DNA of 64,000 nucleotides from Chondrus crispus (Eukaryota; Rhodophyta; Florideophyceae; Gigartinales; Gigartinaceae), in assembly GCF_000350225.1 (NCBI RefSeq), contig NW_005178929.1, positions 124,001-188,000 on the forward strand, in the 5' to 3' direction. The position numbers and the translations under genes were made by a program. Below, one piece after another: positions 20,337 through 30,326 of this stretch. Numbering within the stretch: position 1 is the first letter of the stretch; every line of letters starts with the position of its first letter. Under the pieces are notes generated by a model. It ran no database searches. It was not told the origin of the DNA and saw nothing but the letters and a program-made list of their open reading frames with translations.

Positions 20337-20516
20337 AGTGAAGAGAATGGCTTAAGGGGGGGAATGTGCTGTGTTGTGAGAGTCGACGAGGATCAATACG
20401 AGCTGACTTTATGCATGCATGAAGGAATCCGTCGTCGTCCATCGCGTTACAGTGGCGCGTGGCAACAAAACAGAGTAATCGACACGTGTCGGATGGATTC
20501 AGTCGGTTTCGCAATC

Positions 20517-20538
20517 TTGTCGGACGCATATCCGACAA
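20517..20538. repeat. Palindromic site 1: TTGTCGGA-N6-TCCGACAA
   Basis: Perfect 8-bp arms with the 6-bp spacer CGCATA. Its shape (inverted arms around a 6-bp core) resembles tyrosine recombinase core sites such as dif. It lies 176 bp upstream of the recombinase ATG. Confidence 0.75.
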
Positions 20539-20630
20539 ATGACGATGTTAATATTTTTTCTGCCCTGAGAAAACAGCCCAATTGGCCCAAATACCCACTG
20601 TTTTGCCGCGCATTCGAAACATTGGATCAG

Positions 20631-20652
20631 CTGCCGGACGGATGTCCGACAT
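20631..20652. repeat. Palindromic site 2: CTGCCGGA-N6-TCCGACAT
   Basis: Same layout as site 1, with spacer CGGATG and two mismatches between the arms. It is 62 bp upstream of the recombinase ATG. Confidence 0.65.
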
Positions 20653-20714
20653 GAATCTTCCCTGGCTTCCCACCCTCTGTATGTGATCACAGTCTCGAGA
20701 CCGACTCCCACAAA

Positions 20715-22196
20715 ATGCCGAATCTCAACAATGTTTCGTCCGCCGCCCTTGTTACACCGACAACTCCGCACCCTGCCCCTTCTACACAGACAACGACGCA
20801 CCTCGCCCCTGCTACAGCGACAATTCCGCACCCCGCAAGTGCTCCGCCGACAATTCCCAACCCCGCCCCTGCTACGCCGACAACTCCGCGCCTTGCCCCC
20901 GCTACGCCGACAACTTCGAACTCCGCGGCTGAACCAACTATTCAAGATCAGATCGATGATATTGAGCTGCGCTGTCTTGCCAACACTACTCGAACCAATT
21001 ATCGTCGTATGCAGACACGGTTTTCCTCATGGCTTCGTTCACATCCTTCGCATCAATCTTTTTTCGATGCGGAAGGTACGCTTAGCTTACAGGATTTGTC
21101 AGCTAGTATTGTTAAGGAGTTCCTAGCTATTCAGAGTGACCCAAGCAAATCCCGCCCTCTTGGAATTTCGGGTCTACGAGGTTACCGTTCTGCTATAAGG
21201 GCTTTATTCGTGCAGCGAAGACAGCGCATACCGGACTGGGTAGAGAAGGATTTGACGTCGTTCTTTGCTGGCCTCAAACGAAGAGATGCGTCTGAAAGAC
21301 AGCAAGGTACACGCCGTGCGTTTGAGGGGAAGCAAGTACTGTCGTTTGCTGCTCTGCGAATAATTGGTGAGGAATGTTTGAAGCAAAGCGACGTCGGGAT
21401 GAGCACATTTGTTCACGTCTACATGTTGCTCACGTGGAATCTAATGTGCAGGTCAAATAATACGTCATTCATAACGCTCCGCCACCTTCAGTGCGACAAA
21501 GATTCATTGTCGGTGCTGTTTTCAAAGTCAAAGACGGATCAAGGAGGGGAGCGGCCCCGGGATCCCAAACACGTGTATGCTAACCCTATGATGCCCGAAG
21601 TTTGTCCTATTTTAAGTCTTGCGCTCTATTTTACAAGCACGCGCATTGATTTTACGACGGACGAACTATTTGCGGGAGGGCACCAGCAAGACAAGATTTT
21701 GAAGGCATTTCATGCTTTACTGCAGAAGCAGGAAGTAGCCCAGCGTTTGAGAGAAATAGGGACACCGCCAGCCTCTGAGCTTGGGAGCCATTGGCTCAGA
21801 AAGGGTTCCAGTACGTTTGTGTGTAGTGGCAGCGTTGCGGCACCGTCGATTGTGGCCGTGTGCATAAGATGTGGATGGACGCTAGGCAGTGTACAGGACA
21901 GGTACTTTAGGTACGAAGCTGCTGGTGATTACTATGTTGGCCGTACGGTGGCTGGCTTGCCTCTTTCTAGTGCCGCATTCGCCGTCCTTCCGCCCCACTT
22001 CCATCGTGATGACGAGGAAGTCGTTACAATACTCCGAAACCTGTTTCCGGGCGCTTGGGGTCGCCCGCGCCTTCGTGAACTTCTATCAATCCTTGCTGCT
22101 TCTCTCGTATATCACGAGTCATATTTACGGAAAGTGCTGCCGTCTTCTCATAATGTTAGGTTCAGCGGGGCAAGGGAAAGAAGGAGGGCAGGTTGA
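20715..22196 (+). CDS. Tyrosine recombinase (Crypton-type integrase)
   Basis: Intact 493-residue frame from an ATG. Residues 1-75 are a Pro/Thr/Ala repeat. Residues ~75-190 fit an N-terminal SAM-like core-binding domain (RTNYRRMQTRFSSWL, LRGYRSAIRALFV). The catalytic domain follows: WNLMCRSNNT (Arg ~246), FSKSKTDQGGE (Lys ~271-273), SHWLRKGSST (His 359, Arg 362), GWTLGSVQDRYFRYE (Trp 388 and Tyr at 397 or 400). All expected catalytic positions are present. The run after it (GDYYVGRTVAGLPL...AVLPPHF) is characteristic of Crypton recombinases from oomycetes and algae, as far as I recall. It would recombine short core sites through a 3'-phosphotyrosine link, without a DDE reaction. Confidence 0.85.
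   Translation: MPNLNNVSSAALVTPTTPHPAPSTQTTTHLAPATATIPHPASAPPTIPNPAPATPTTPRLAPATPTTSNSAAEPTIQDQIDDIELRCLANTTRTNYRRMQTRFSSWLRSHPSHQSFFDAEGTLSLQDLSASIVKEFLAIQSDPSKSRPLGISGLRGYRSAIRALFVQRRQRIPDWVEKDLTSFFAGLKRRDASERQQGTRRAFEGKQVLSFAALRIIGEECLKQSDVGMSTFVHVYMLLTWNLMCRSNNTSFITLRHLQCDKDSLSVLFSKSKTDQGGERPRDPKHVYANPMMPEVCPILSLALYFTSTRIDFTTDELFAGGHQQDKILKAFHALLQKQEVAQRLREIGTPPASELGSHWLRKGSSTFVCSGSVAAPSIVAVCIRCGWTLGSVQDRYFRYEAAGDYYVGRTVAGLPLSSAAFAVLPPHFHRDDEEVVTILRNLFPGAWGRPRLRELLSILAASLVYHESYLRKVLPSSHNVRFSGARERRRAG
20755..20935 (+). repeat. In-frame ~30-bp repeat coding the Pro/Thr/Ala leader
   Basis: About six imperfect 30-bp units of the type GCCCCTGCTACGCCGACAAC in the 5' end of the recombinase gene. 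They encode repeats like APATPTTPRL. The unit length keeps the frame open. Confidence 0.8.
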
Positions 22197-23314
22197 TGTG
22201 TGTGAGTGAAGGAGTTGGTGCCGAGGTTTACTTGGAGCCGTCTTTCGGCGATACTTATACACTTTGAGTGTTACACTATCCCATTACTTTGGCACCTGGT
22301 AAACCGTACTCACCATATGCGCGACCAAGCGCGGTCCTCTTCTGGCCCGTCCACACTGTTCTATTTCCACCTTACGAATTGACTATTGACTATCAGTGCA
22401 CAACAGTTTCTACACATTTCGAGTGACTGTAAACCATGGCCCTATGCATGCAATCGTTTCACACCTTACTAATCTGCATCCAGACATGACAGAATATATT
22501 CTTGCACAATGAACAACTTGGCATCTCTCTATTTCCAACAACGCAAAGTCCTGTCATATCTCAGTCCCCATACATGCCCTTGTTTCGTACCTTACTAATT
22601 TCGGTACACACTGCCAGACAACTATCACGGATAGCAACAATGTGCATCCAGACTTTCTACACATCTCACGTGATATCCGATGTGAATCACACGAGTACTG
22701 TCATCAACTTGCATCCAACGGCGCACCATAACGAGAGCACAGTACAACGTCGCATGCTGACGAGAGTGTAATACAACGGCGCATGCTGATGCAAGGGTCG
22801 CATACAGCGTGACGCGTACACTGAATACTCACGTAAGTACATGTCTCTTGCGAGAAATACTTGTTGTACTTTTAATTCACATGTACTGTGCTCGGACACG
22901 CGCCGGACCGTATGTAGGCGACGTGTACAAGTGTACGTACACGCAGCAACCTGGCGATGTGTACATGTGTACATCGTACACAAGTGTCCAGCGCCAAGGC
23001 CACACGTAATTACCCATTACAACCATGGTGAACAACTTGAAACCCCCGAAATGATGTAATTAAAACGTATACCGATCATTCAAGATATATCACCAGCATG
23101 ACTGCATATAAGTGGACAATAACATACCAATAGAATTGCAGCATTCGAACCGACACCCAATAGATTTGCAGTATTGCCTATGTAGCCCTATAACGGTTCG
23201 GGCCAAATGCAAATTTTCGGCATTTATGCAAATTTGCATGACCCTCCAAAAGTCCACTTTCGTCCCCAGAACCCCAAAATCTGAGAATTTACACGTGTCA
23301 TGTCCTGATATGGG
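22197..23314. other. Non-coding interval between the two Crypton genes
   Basis: AT-rich with no convincing frame. It contains several CA/GT-rich words, repeated TACACGTGTC sites near 23292 and 23338, and ordinary short open stretches. It may include the promoter or first exon of the GCR1_C-like gene. Confidence 0.4.
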
Positions 23315-24223
23315 GTGAGGGTCCGGACCGTTGAGTCATGTACACGTGTCGCTCGATTTTGCACTTTCCACATAACAGCATGTGGTCGCACATTTTCAAT
23401 ATCTCATCCTCTCTGGCAATGTCTATTGTTTAGAGATTCCACTGCGTTTAATTTATTACAGGAGAAGCTAGCTACTGACCTCTTGGAAACATCGACGCGC
23501 TTGCAAAGAACTGGAATACCGCCACACATTGATATTTTATGCAAGTTGGAACGGCTTGTTACAGCCGTGGACGTCGTCCCCGGAAAAGTTGTTGACGGTG
23601 TCAAAGCGATCGTCAGCGAGGCCGGCGTGTCAGCACCAGTATCAAGGTTTCAAATGGATTGTGCATTGCAGGGACTGTTGGAGCGAATCGAGAGTGCGAA
23701 TTCGCAGCGCGATACACGTCTTCTCGCTTCGTTGGGAAGTCACGCGCTCCTACACGAAGACGGTGACGTTCGGAATGGGGAGAGGGGTCCTCAGGCTCAC
23801 CGGGCATCTGGCGCAACTTACATGTGGGATGGAGCTTTCCGTCGATTGCGGCAGGGCTACAAATTACCGAACGCGACTTTACAAATGGGCTTTTACTTGT
23901 GGATGACAGGCAACAGAAACTCTGGCATACCGCCTCTTCGCGTCGTCACCGCTTCCGACTTCTTCTTGAAGCACATGCGGAAGCGGTTCTGCGAATGGCG
24001 GCTGGTGATGAGGCCATGCGAGGCAGTAGCGGCAGAAGCAGGCTACTCGGCCTCAGTACCGGACGAAAACGAGCTGCGAAGGATGTGGGAGGCTGTTTCC
24101 ACGGGACTCGAACTTGCGCCGCGGACCGCGAAGGGCCGAAAGCGGGTGAGGGCGCATCTACAAGTAACGACGGTTGCACGCATTCTGAGGAACCAAACTC
24201 GTCTTGATCATTTACTCGTGTAA
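23315..24223 (+). CDS. GCR1_C-like DNA-binding protein of the Crypton
   Basis: Open frame to a TAA at 24221. The start is unclear: the frame opens with GTG and the first ATG is far inside (near 23654). A pyrimidine-rich AG at 23432-23433 could be a splice acceptor, which would make this a 3' exon. The C-terminal part (~23820-24060) reads MWDGAFRRLRQGYKLPNATL, then LWMTGNRNSGIPPLR and KRFCEWRLVMRPCEA. This matches the GCR1_C pattern (aliphatic, LP, W..G, GIPPLR, KR.S/C..R.VM). The N-terminal half is helical and unidentified. In fungal Cryptons this domain is fused to the recombinase; here it is a separate gene and probably binds the element ends. Confidence 0.6.
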   Translation: MRVRTVESCTRVARFCTFHITACGRTFSISHPLWQCLLFRDSTAFNLLQEKLATDLLETSTRLQRTGIPPHIDILCKLERLVTAVDVVPGKVVDGVKAIVSEAGVSAPVSRFQMDCALQGLLERIESANSQRDTRLLASLGSHALLHEDGDVRNGERGPQAHRASGATYMWDGAFRRLRQGYKLPNATLQMGFYLWMTGNRNSGIPPLRVVTASDFFLKHMRKRFCEWRLVMRPCEAVAAEAGYSASVPDENELRRMWEAVSTGLELAPRTAKGRKRVRAHLQVTTVARILRNQTRLDHLLV

Positions 24224-25071
24224 GTAGACACCATAATTAGCTTTCTAACTACTACCGCTGCCGTCGCAGCTGTAGCTGCACCAACTCCATGCAGTGGGTG
24301 GTGCCTCTGATCCGCGCCGTATACGCCTTCCACGACGCCCCTAACATCCCGATGTCCCCAACGTTCCGAATGCCCTCAACCCTCGAGCCTGACCAGCTGG
24401 TCATTTGGATCCCGATTCCCAGCCTAGGCTACCCAGCAGAGCTCCGACGCACCCGAGGCGCCCACGTCCCCGACACTCTCTACGCCCCCAACGCCTCCGA
24501 CGCCCCCGACGCGCGTGCTCTGATGCGCCTCGAGGCGCGCGGAACGCATCGTCCGACTAAATTGAGATGCGTTTTTGGAACAGTCCAGGGCTGTGGAAGG
24601 ACTTTGAGCCGCTGGCAGTATCGGGCTTGCGGCAGGGGTAAGGATGCTCTTTTGTTAGTTTCATCGCCACGGCGACGAAGGCCCCCCTCAACATAAAAAA
24701 CATCAGCAGTAGTTAGGAGCGATTTGCTCACCCCGCTCGAAACCCTCGCGTGACATGTACCACGCGTCACAATGTTCATTGTGCATTTGCAGCTCGCCAT
24801 TCGCGGCTGCGAACATAGTTCGATGCCGAGACGAGCAACGAAACAGAGCCGCGGCTGGTCAACATCTTGGTTACTATCCGCACGACGGTGCGTGAGAAGG
24901 TGATACATCACATCCCGTGTGCGACAGATTGGTTGCAATCTTCATCCGACGCGCATATGAGCGTTGCTCAGCTCCTGATGGCTTTCTATACTTGGCCTTA
25001 TGTGAGTGGCTCCGCAAAGCCAGAGCGAGGCCATTGAATACCTGAAATCAACCAATTAATTGCACCTTTTC
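24224..25071. other. 3' non-coding part of the Crypton-like element
   Basis: An open stretch at 24289-24696 on plus and another at 24480-24938 on minus overlap and have low-complexity composition (CGACGCCCC-type words). I support neither as a gene. Confidence 0.4.
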
Positions 25072-25093
25072 TAGTCGGACGCCCGTCCGACAA
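25072..25093. repeat. Palindromic site 3: TAGTCGGA-N6-TCCGACAA
   Basis: Same layout as sites 1 and 2, spacer CGCCCG, one arm mismatch, and the same following AAT as site 1. It probably marks the right end of the Crypton-like element. Confidence 0.7.
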
Positions 25094-25771
25094 ATTCCGC
25101 TCACAAGAGAACATAATAGAGTTCGATCTACTCGGCCCGATAAAAAACAGTACTTTTTTTGAGGTTACACTAATATCGTGGGAACGTCATTAGGTGTGCG
25201 TGTCACTATTTATATTTTGGTCTGGCAGCACTCCACACAAATTAGGGACACGTACAGTAATGGGCGTAGTTTCACTAATTGTTCGCTTACACTATTTGCA
25301 GTAACTGGGTGTACTGAAGCTGAAAAGCCCATACCGTACGAAAATTACACTTATGCAAATTGTCTCCGAAATACCATATCTACATAGCTTACAGTGGTAA
25401 ATATTTGATCTTTCCGAAATACAGAGCACAAAAAGCGATTAGCGACTTTGCAAACAAAGCGCTCGTCCTCAGTTCCCTCTATTCATCTATCATCTGTTGC
25501 GCAATAAATGCAGAATCTGCCTGGTAGTTGCTAATATATTTGCTCATCTGGGTGCAGCCTGTCACAACGCACATGGTTGCTTCACTTAATCCTTGTTAGC
25601 AACAACATCTTGTAAAAGATCCCACAGAAGGGTTACCGGCACATTTGCATGAATCCCTCCTAGTTAAGTGACGGGACACCCGCAAGAGAAGAGTGAAGGC
25701 AGTTGTGGAATCACCAAAAATAATGCATATCTTATCTGTCGGGAGAGGCAAAAATGCAAAAGTAAATCCAA
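25094..25771. other. Intergenic, nothing recognised
   Basis: AT-rich interval. I see no frame with protein-like composition. T-runs on the minus strand just below 25772 serve the tRNA gene. Confidence 0.5.
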
Positions 25772-25843
25772 GTTCCTGCCGGGACTTGAACCCGGGCTTC
25801 GAGATTCAGAGTCTCGCGTGCTAACCAACTACACAACAGGAAC
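25772..25843 (-). tRNA. tRNA-Gln (anticodon CTG)
   Basis: 72-base cloverleaf on the minus strand without intron. Acceptor GTTCCTG pairs with CAGGAAC. The D arm is GTG...CAC around TAGTTGGTTAG. The anticodon stem CGAGA/TCTCG holds loop CTCTGAA with anticodon CTG. The T arm is CCGGG-TTCAAGT-CCCGG. A and B boxes are both present, and T-runs downstream (25752-25762) can stop RNA polymerase III. It reads CAG codons. Confidence 0.96.
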
Positions 25844-25922
25844 GTCGACGAACATCAAACCATTCAATTGGCCGTTAATGAAGAAAGGTTTTCCGTATTT
25901 ACACACACCCAATGAGTAACAC

Positions 25923-25950
25923 CCGATCGCGATTACTGAATCGCGATCGG
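25923..25950. repeat. Perfect hairpin CCGATCGCGATT-ACTG-AATCGCGATCGG
   Basis: 12-bp arms around a 4-base loop, 80 bp upstream of the tRNA gene start. No known function. Confidence 0.85.
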
Positions 25951-27631
25951 ATGTCAGCCCCTTCCTTGCATTTGAATAAAATTACGATTTGATTAAATTT
26001 ACTAACGATAAATTTACCAATGACTCGCGATTTGGCCGCCCCCTTGCTTGATCTCTAGAGTGAAAATTAAACGAGTTACGATTTCCGGGAAAAAATAGGT
26101 CCCATCCATGCTGCTGCCAAACATCAGATAAAACTAGGTCCTTTTCTGATCGCCCACCATATCTGCGTGGATTGGGCATGGGGTCGTGCAACGCGTTGCT
26201 GGGAGCAGGCTGTCGTATTAGCAAATATGGACAAGCTCCGGCACCGTCACAGTCCCTCATGCCCGATTCTGATTTGCCCCTCTTCGGTATGAACTAATTT
26301 TCAAAAAGCAACATCGGTCAAGTATTAACTTGACCGTCGTTGCTCTTTAAAACGCTTGGAGTTTTACCTGCTCACTCCATCCACACGTCGACGTTTATCC
26401 TGCTGACTACAATGACCAGCTCATGTTTCATAGTCCCGGGCAGAGTCCTGCATCCAGCTGCTCCTCAGTCGTGCCATCGGAGGAATTATCTCTCGCATGC
26501 CATCCAGTATCGTGGACCTCTCACATTCAGAAGAAGTATTGTCTTAACATCCCCTGATTCAGCTAGCATGCGTCTCCAATATTCATTAGTAAACTCCCCA
26601 TGCAGACCGCGACTCTCGAACGAACGATCTCGAACCTTGCGATGCAGTCACAATACAAAACAACAATCCTCACTCCGACATAGACTAGCACTCTACCCTA
26701 CTGCCGTTTGTTCGGTACTCCTTCGCTCGCACCTTTATATGTTGCCGGCTATGCCCAAAAGCTGACGTTCCGCAACTCACGCTTTTTTGGCACTGCGAAG
26801 TTTTGCATTTGGCAATACCTCAGCTTAACCGTTGGGTTGAATGTCCCTTCTGCCATTCATTCTTGCATGTCCCTTCTCGTCGCGGGATCTCTCATATCCG
26901 ATAAAATTATTTCTTGGACCCCTACTGCAAAACCTAGCAAAACTTTGAGCAATAGAAAACATTCGTGAAAAGTTCTCGCTAACTATAGGAGTCTTCCTTC
27001 AATAACTCAAAACGAGATTGATGTGGCTCTTGGTAAATGGCGAACAGCCTTCTTCAAGGTGAGCAACGGAACTATATACCCTAGTTTTATTCCCATGTGT
27101 CTATTCACGGCGAGATGTCAGGAAAGCCCGGATCTGAGAGTGCTACGTCTACCTTTCACAAGAAGTGCCCTTCGCATTGAGGATATGCAATGACATGAAA
27201 ATAGAGCGCCGCCCACAAGCCCTGCTAAGGATCTTCGGCTGGTCATGATTCATATTCAGGGATAACCAAAATTCATTTTCTGGGCCTCCGCAGATCATTT
27301 GGGCCTTCGCCCTGGTCTCTTCGGGTCCACAAATAAGGCTCTACTTTTGCTTGATAATGAGAGTAGGAATGGGGTGCAGTGCAGTGCAACCATTGTCGCA
27401 CGTGACGAAACCAGATGCCAAGGGTAACCTCTGCCCTAGAGAGATTTCCCGAAAAGGAAATGTTTATCTACAGCTTTACGGACCTCCCAAACGCATGACA
27501 TTCCTTTCGGGAAAAAAGCAATGTCCCCAGCTTGAACATCTGCACAGAATCATCGACAGAGCGAACGAACGTGCAGGCACAACAGGAAGAGCAGTCAAAG
27601 AGGAAAAACAAGTCAGTTAGCATCGCCTCTG
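25951..27631. other. Intergenic region with unsupported open stretches
   Basis: Open stretches occur at 25982-26260 (minus), 26340-26765 (plus; an internal ATG gives MTSSCFIVPGRVLHP) and 27357-27620 (plus; MRVGMGCSAVQPLSH). None matches a family I know and their composition is only weakly protein-like. One could be an exon of a short algal gene. Confidence 0.35.
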
Positions 27632-28054
27632 TCATAGTCGTACTTTAAAAAACCCCAACGAGATATGCTCTAGTAGTTCTCTGCATTCTGAACGAAGGAA
27701 CGGGCCCTGAATTGCACAGTTTTCGCACATACCCATAGAGTCGCTGCCATCAGCCGGTTTCACTGTGAAATCTCCCTCAAGAACGAGACAAATCTCGTCA
27801 TCACTATATGTCCAGTCGAACGTACTCGGTTCGCACCCCCACTTGTCCCATGAGCGGCATCCAAGTTCCGCGATTACATTTTCATCGGCAGCTTTGATAA
27901 CCTTCATTCCGCCACCTTTTTCAATTGCCTTCTCCTGAACACTCATTCGGGCCGGTTGCCGGGCGTTCGCAAGAACGAATCTGGTGTTTTTTTGCGGTGA
28001 CACGGAAACTGAGAAACGGCGAGGTGCCACTCCAGGTGAAAGAACGAAGGCCAT
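27632..28054 (-). CDS. Plastid-type cupin (DUF861/EutQ-like), 3' end degenerate
   Basis: 140 residues from an ATG at 28054. The start MAFVLSPGVAPRRFSVSVS, followed by a basic Ser/Arg-rich stretch, looks like a rhodophyte plastid transit peptide with its conserved Phe. Mature part: WGCEPSTFDWTYSDDEICLV, then LEGDFTVKPADG, matching the first conserved motif of small single-domain cupins (STFDW.Y...E....LEG). The second motif, usually G(D)xVxFPxGxxxxW, is absent; the frame instead ends in an unrelated Cys-rich tail. A +1 frame keeps a faint VQF, so a frameshift or a missed intron is likely. Relatives in plants and algae have unclear substrates. It could be a pseudogene. Confidence 0.6.
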   Translation of the reverse strand: MAFVLSPGVAPRRFSVSVSPQKNTRFVLANARQPARMSVQEKAIEKGGGMKVIKAADENVIAELGCRSWDKWGCEPSTFDWTYSDDEICLVLEGDFTVKPADGSDSMGMCENCAIQGPFLRSECRELLEHISLGFFKVRL

Positions 28055-28840
28055 GTGAATTCGAACCGACTCAAATATGTCTCTCTCTTGTGATTCGTCA
28101 AATGATTACCAAGACAAAAAGAAACTCTACAGACCGCTTCAAAATGAGGTATGGATATCGCTCGGTCCCGTACGAAGCAAAGCCTTCCGGTAATGCTTCA
28201 ATGGTAATCTACATTGTACAGTAAGATGTAACTCACGGTTTTTCTGGAGATCACTGAAGCAGGAACACTTGTGCGAATTTATGACCAAAATGACTAATTT
28301 CTGTGGGTGAATTCTGCACCACAAGAAAATGGAACAATCATAGGAACACCTTTCCACTCACCGGAAAGGGCAATATCGACTCCTACTATCGGTATCTCAG
28401 CTAAGTATTCGTTCTCAACTCTTCAGAACAAAACACTACAGTGCAAATGGAACAGGAAGGACATTGACTTCTTCCACTTCGATGGGGAATACCTGAAGGA
28501 TCACCTGATTGTGCGGTATCGCACCAGCTTCGATTGTTGACCCTCACCAAGCTTTCTCGATAATCCTGATGTAAGCCATATACTACGATTTTACCAACGT
28601 GCATGCGTTTCAACAAGCAGTAAGGAAGCGTCCCTTCCAAGACCAACGGTGATGTATCTGCCTTGTCGTCACCTGGTTTGGTTGTTCCGGTTGTCACAAG
28701 TACTGCGTACACTCATTATAGGACTCTTTGACAAAGGTAGAGAGCAGCAAGAAATGCTCCTTGATGGATGTGAGACTTGCAACCTGGCTGAGTAAGATAT
28801 CGCAGGTGCAAACTTTTGATGCGTAGTTTATACTATTTAA
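28055..28840. other. Possible broken or multi-exon gene, minus strand
   Basis: Minus-strand stretches look protein-like but are short: around 28730-28820 (SQVASLTSIKEHFLLLSTFV) and around 28560-28712 (GTLPYCLLKRMHVGKIVVYG), the latter followed by a GTGAGG donor-like word. They could be exons of the gene seen at 28841-29191. I cannot name a product. Confidence 0.25.
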
Positions 28841-29191
28841 TTATCGGCGTTTCTGAACGTGTCTTTCCTCAATACTGAGACCAGTGGCAATTTGTTCGAC
28901 TACTCTAAAACAACAATTCGATGGATTGTCATTGATGGAGTACAACCTACGTTGGCAATACTTTTTATGTTTGTGAGTAGAACCATCTCTGCCTTTCTGA
29001 CGAGTGAGCCTAGCTTTTGTAAAGAAAATGTATCTTCCTTCAGTATGTAGAATAAATACAATACCGGAAGCAGGGTCTATGCATATCACGAACGAAAGGC
29101 AGGGGATTTCATTACCATCAGCTGTAGAGATGCTATATGCGTGAGAATCCAGTATGAGAGGTGTAGGGGCTAGAATCTCTTTGAGTGAGCT
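28841..29191 (-). CDS. Unidentified coding-like stretch, possible exon
   Basis: 117 codons on the minus strand ending TAA at 28841. The sequence has good protein character: LKEILAPTPLILDSHAYSIS, then IPCLSFVICIDPASGIVFIL and GRYIFFTKARL. The same frame continues upstream as FVETIDFTGVEK but with a TAG at 29192-29194, so this is either a pseudogene or an exon whose true acceptor lies just inside. No motif allows a family name. Downstream minus-strand pieces (28560-28820) may belong to it. Confidence 0.3.
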   Translation of the reverse strand, partial: SSLKEILAPTPLILDSHAYSISTADGNEIPCLSFVICIDPASGIVFILHTEGRYIFFTKARLTRQKGRDGSTHKHKKYCQRRLYSINDNPSNCCFRVVEQIATGLSIEERHVQKRR

Positions 29192-29764
29192 CTATTTCTC
29201 AACCCCGGTGAAGTCTATTGTTTCCACAAAGCTAAAAAGGCCGGTCAGGCTCCACTCGCTCTTCATTGCTCACATTTTTTATCTAGTCGGACAATGAGAA
29301 TGATAAATGAGAAGTACGATATCTTGACTTGGCAGACAGCGTAAAACGACCTGTGGGTCTTCCAAGAATCAACGTTTCACACATCTTCCTCTTTTTTTTT
29401 TTCTTTGGTCTTTCTGTGCAATTCGCCACATGAGAAGACTCCGAAAATGTTCGTACCAGCTAACATCACACAAATGAGAGGAATGCCAGGCTTGCTTCTG
29501 TGTAGAAAGAAATATGGATTTTTTTTGCAGCCTGTACTCGTTGCTGGACTCTTTTCTCCTGACTCTGCAACATTATAAACCACCTTAACCAACTTCTATT
29601 GACTCATGGGAGTTACACTCATTTTAAACAGGAGACAGCATCACCATAGCGATGGGGTCCACAACTCCAATGCGTAGACATGGCCTTTCCATATACAGCT
29701 TCTCTTAATAGACCGTACACAGCTGTAGACATGCTGCGGCCGCCTATCGTGCAGCCTACTGTAC
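29192..29764. other. Intergenic, left flank of the gypsy insertion
   Basis: One minus-strand stretch (29377-29592, LHRSKPGIPLICVMLAG followed by GTACGA) could be an upstream exon but is not recognisable. The last bases, GTAC (29761-29764), are the target duplication of the gypsy element. Confidence 0.35.
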
Positions 29765-30255
29765 TGGTGTGCCCGGTTCCTTGGGCACCGTCAAATCAAG
29801 TTTTATTTGCTGGCCAGAGGCTGTTGGCGGGAATTCACCCGGTGCAAGCCTCCGCTCGTCGAGAATCCACTCGACTTCTCAGGAATCCACCTGATCTCGG
29901 CCTCTCCAATTCCCTTGATGCCCTCCTCCCTTTTTTCCTCCCCCCTGCCGCCGCGGGTTCCTTTTATGCTACCTACTCTGCGCCCTCTCGCCACCTCGAG
30001 CGCTCGGAACGCTGTCTCCCCCGCTCCGTCTCCCATCCCCCGCGACCCCCTGGCCCCACACATGACCCCCCTGCGCCCCTTTTCCCCTTCGCACAGTCCC
30101 CGCCCTTTCTCTTCGCGTCCTCCCCGCGGCTCCGCTCCCTACTTCCAGGCGCAATTCTCCCGTTGGCCGGTGCTCATCCGTGACCACGCTTATTTCCTTT
30201 CGCAGGCATTGCCGCCCTTTCAGAGAGCTTCCCACACGTGTAATGAAGCGCAACA
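29765..30255 (-). repeat. 3' LTR of the young gypsy element
   Basis: Direct repeat of 35180-35670 with TG...CA ends on the minus strand (TGTTGCGCTTCATTACACG to GGGCACACCA). Flanked outside by GTAC. Confidence 0.93.
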
Positions 30256-30326
30256 ATCGACCCTTTGCCAGCTCCATTGTGCACGGTCTCGAAGTGAATT
30301 CGTCCAGAGGTCACAGATTTCCAAAT

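Larger units (their letters stand above)
20517..25093 (+). mobile_element. Crypton-like tyrosine recombinase element
   Basis: A tyrosine recombinase gene (20715-22196) and a GCR1_C-like gene (ending 24223) on the same strand lie between palindromic sites at 20517-20538 and 20631-20652 on the left and 25072-25093 on the right. Fungal Cryptons are known to encode a tyrosine recombinase and a GCR1_C domain, usually in one protein. The boundary could be the first or the second left site. No DDE, reverse transcriptase or LTR occurs inside. The extent is inferred from the sites and gene content. Confidence 0.62.

Noticed and set aside
18190-20595. CAGTRG-type terminal repeats for the intact pogo-like gene
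   Set aside because: Match is short and gapped, and no TA duplication flanks either side.
29803-30277. Open stretches inside the gypsy LTRs, duplicated at 35218-35737
   Set aside because: Identical because the LTRs are identical. No protein family and pyrimidine-rich strand bias explain the open frames.
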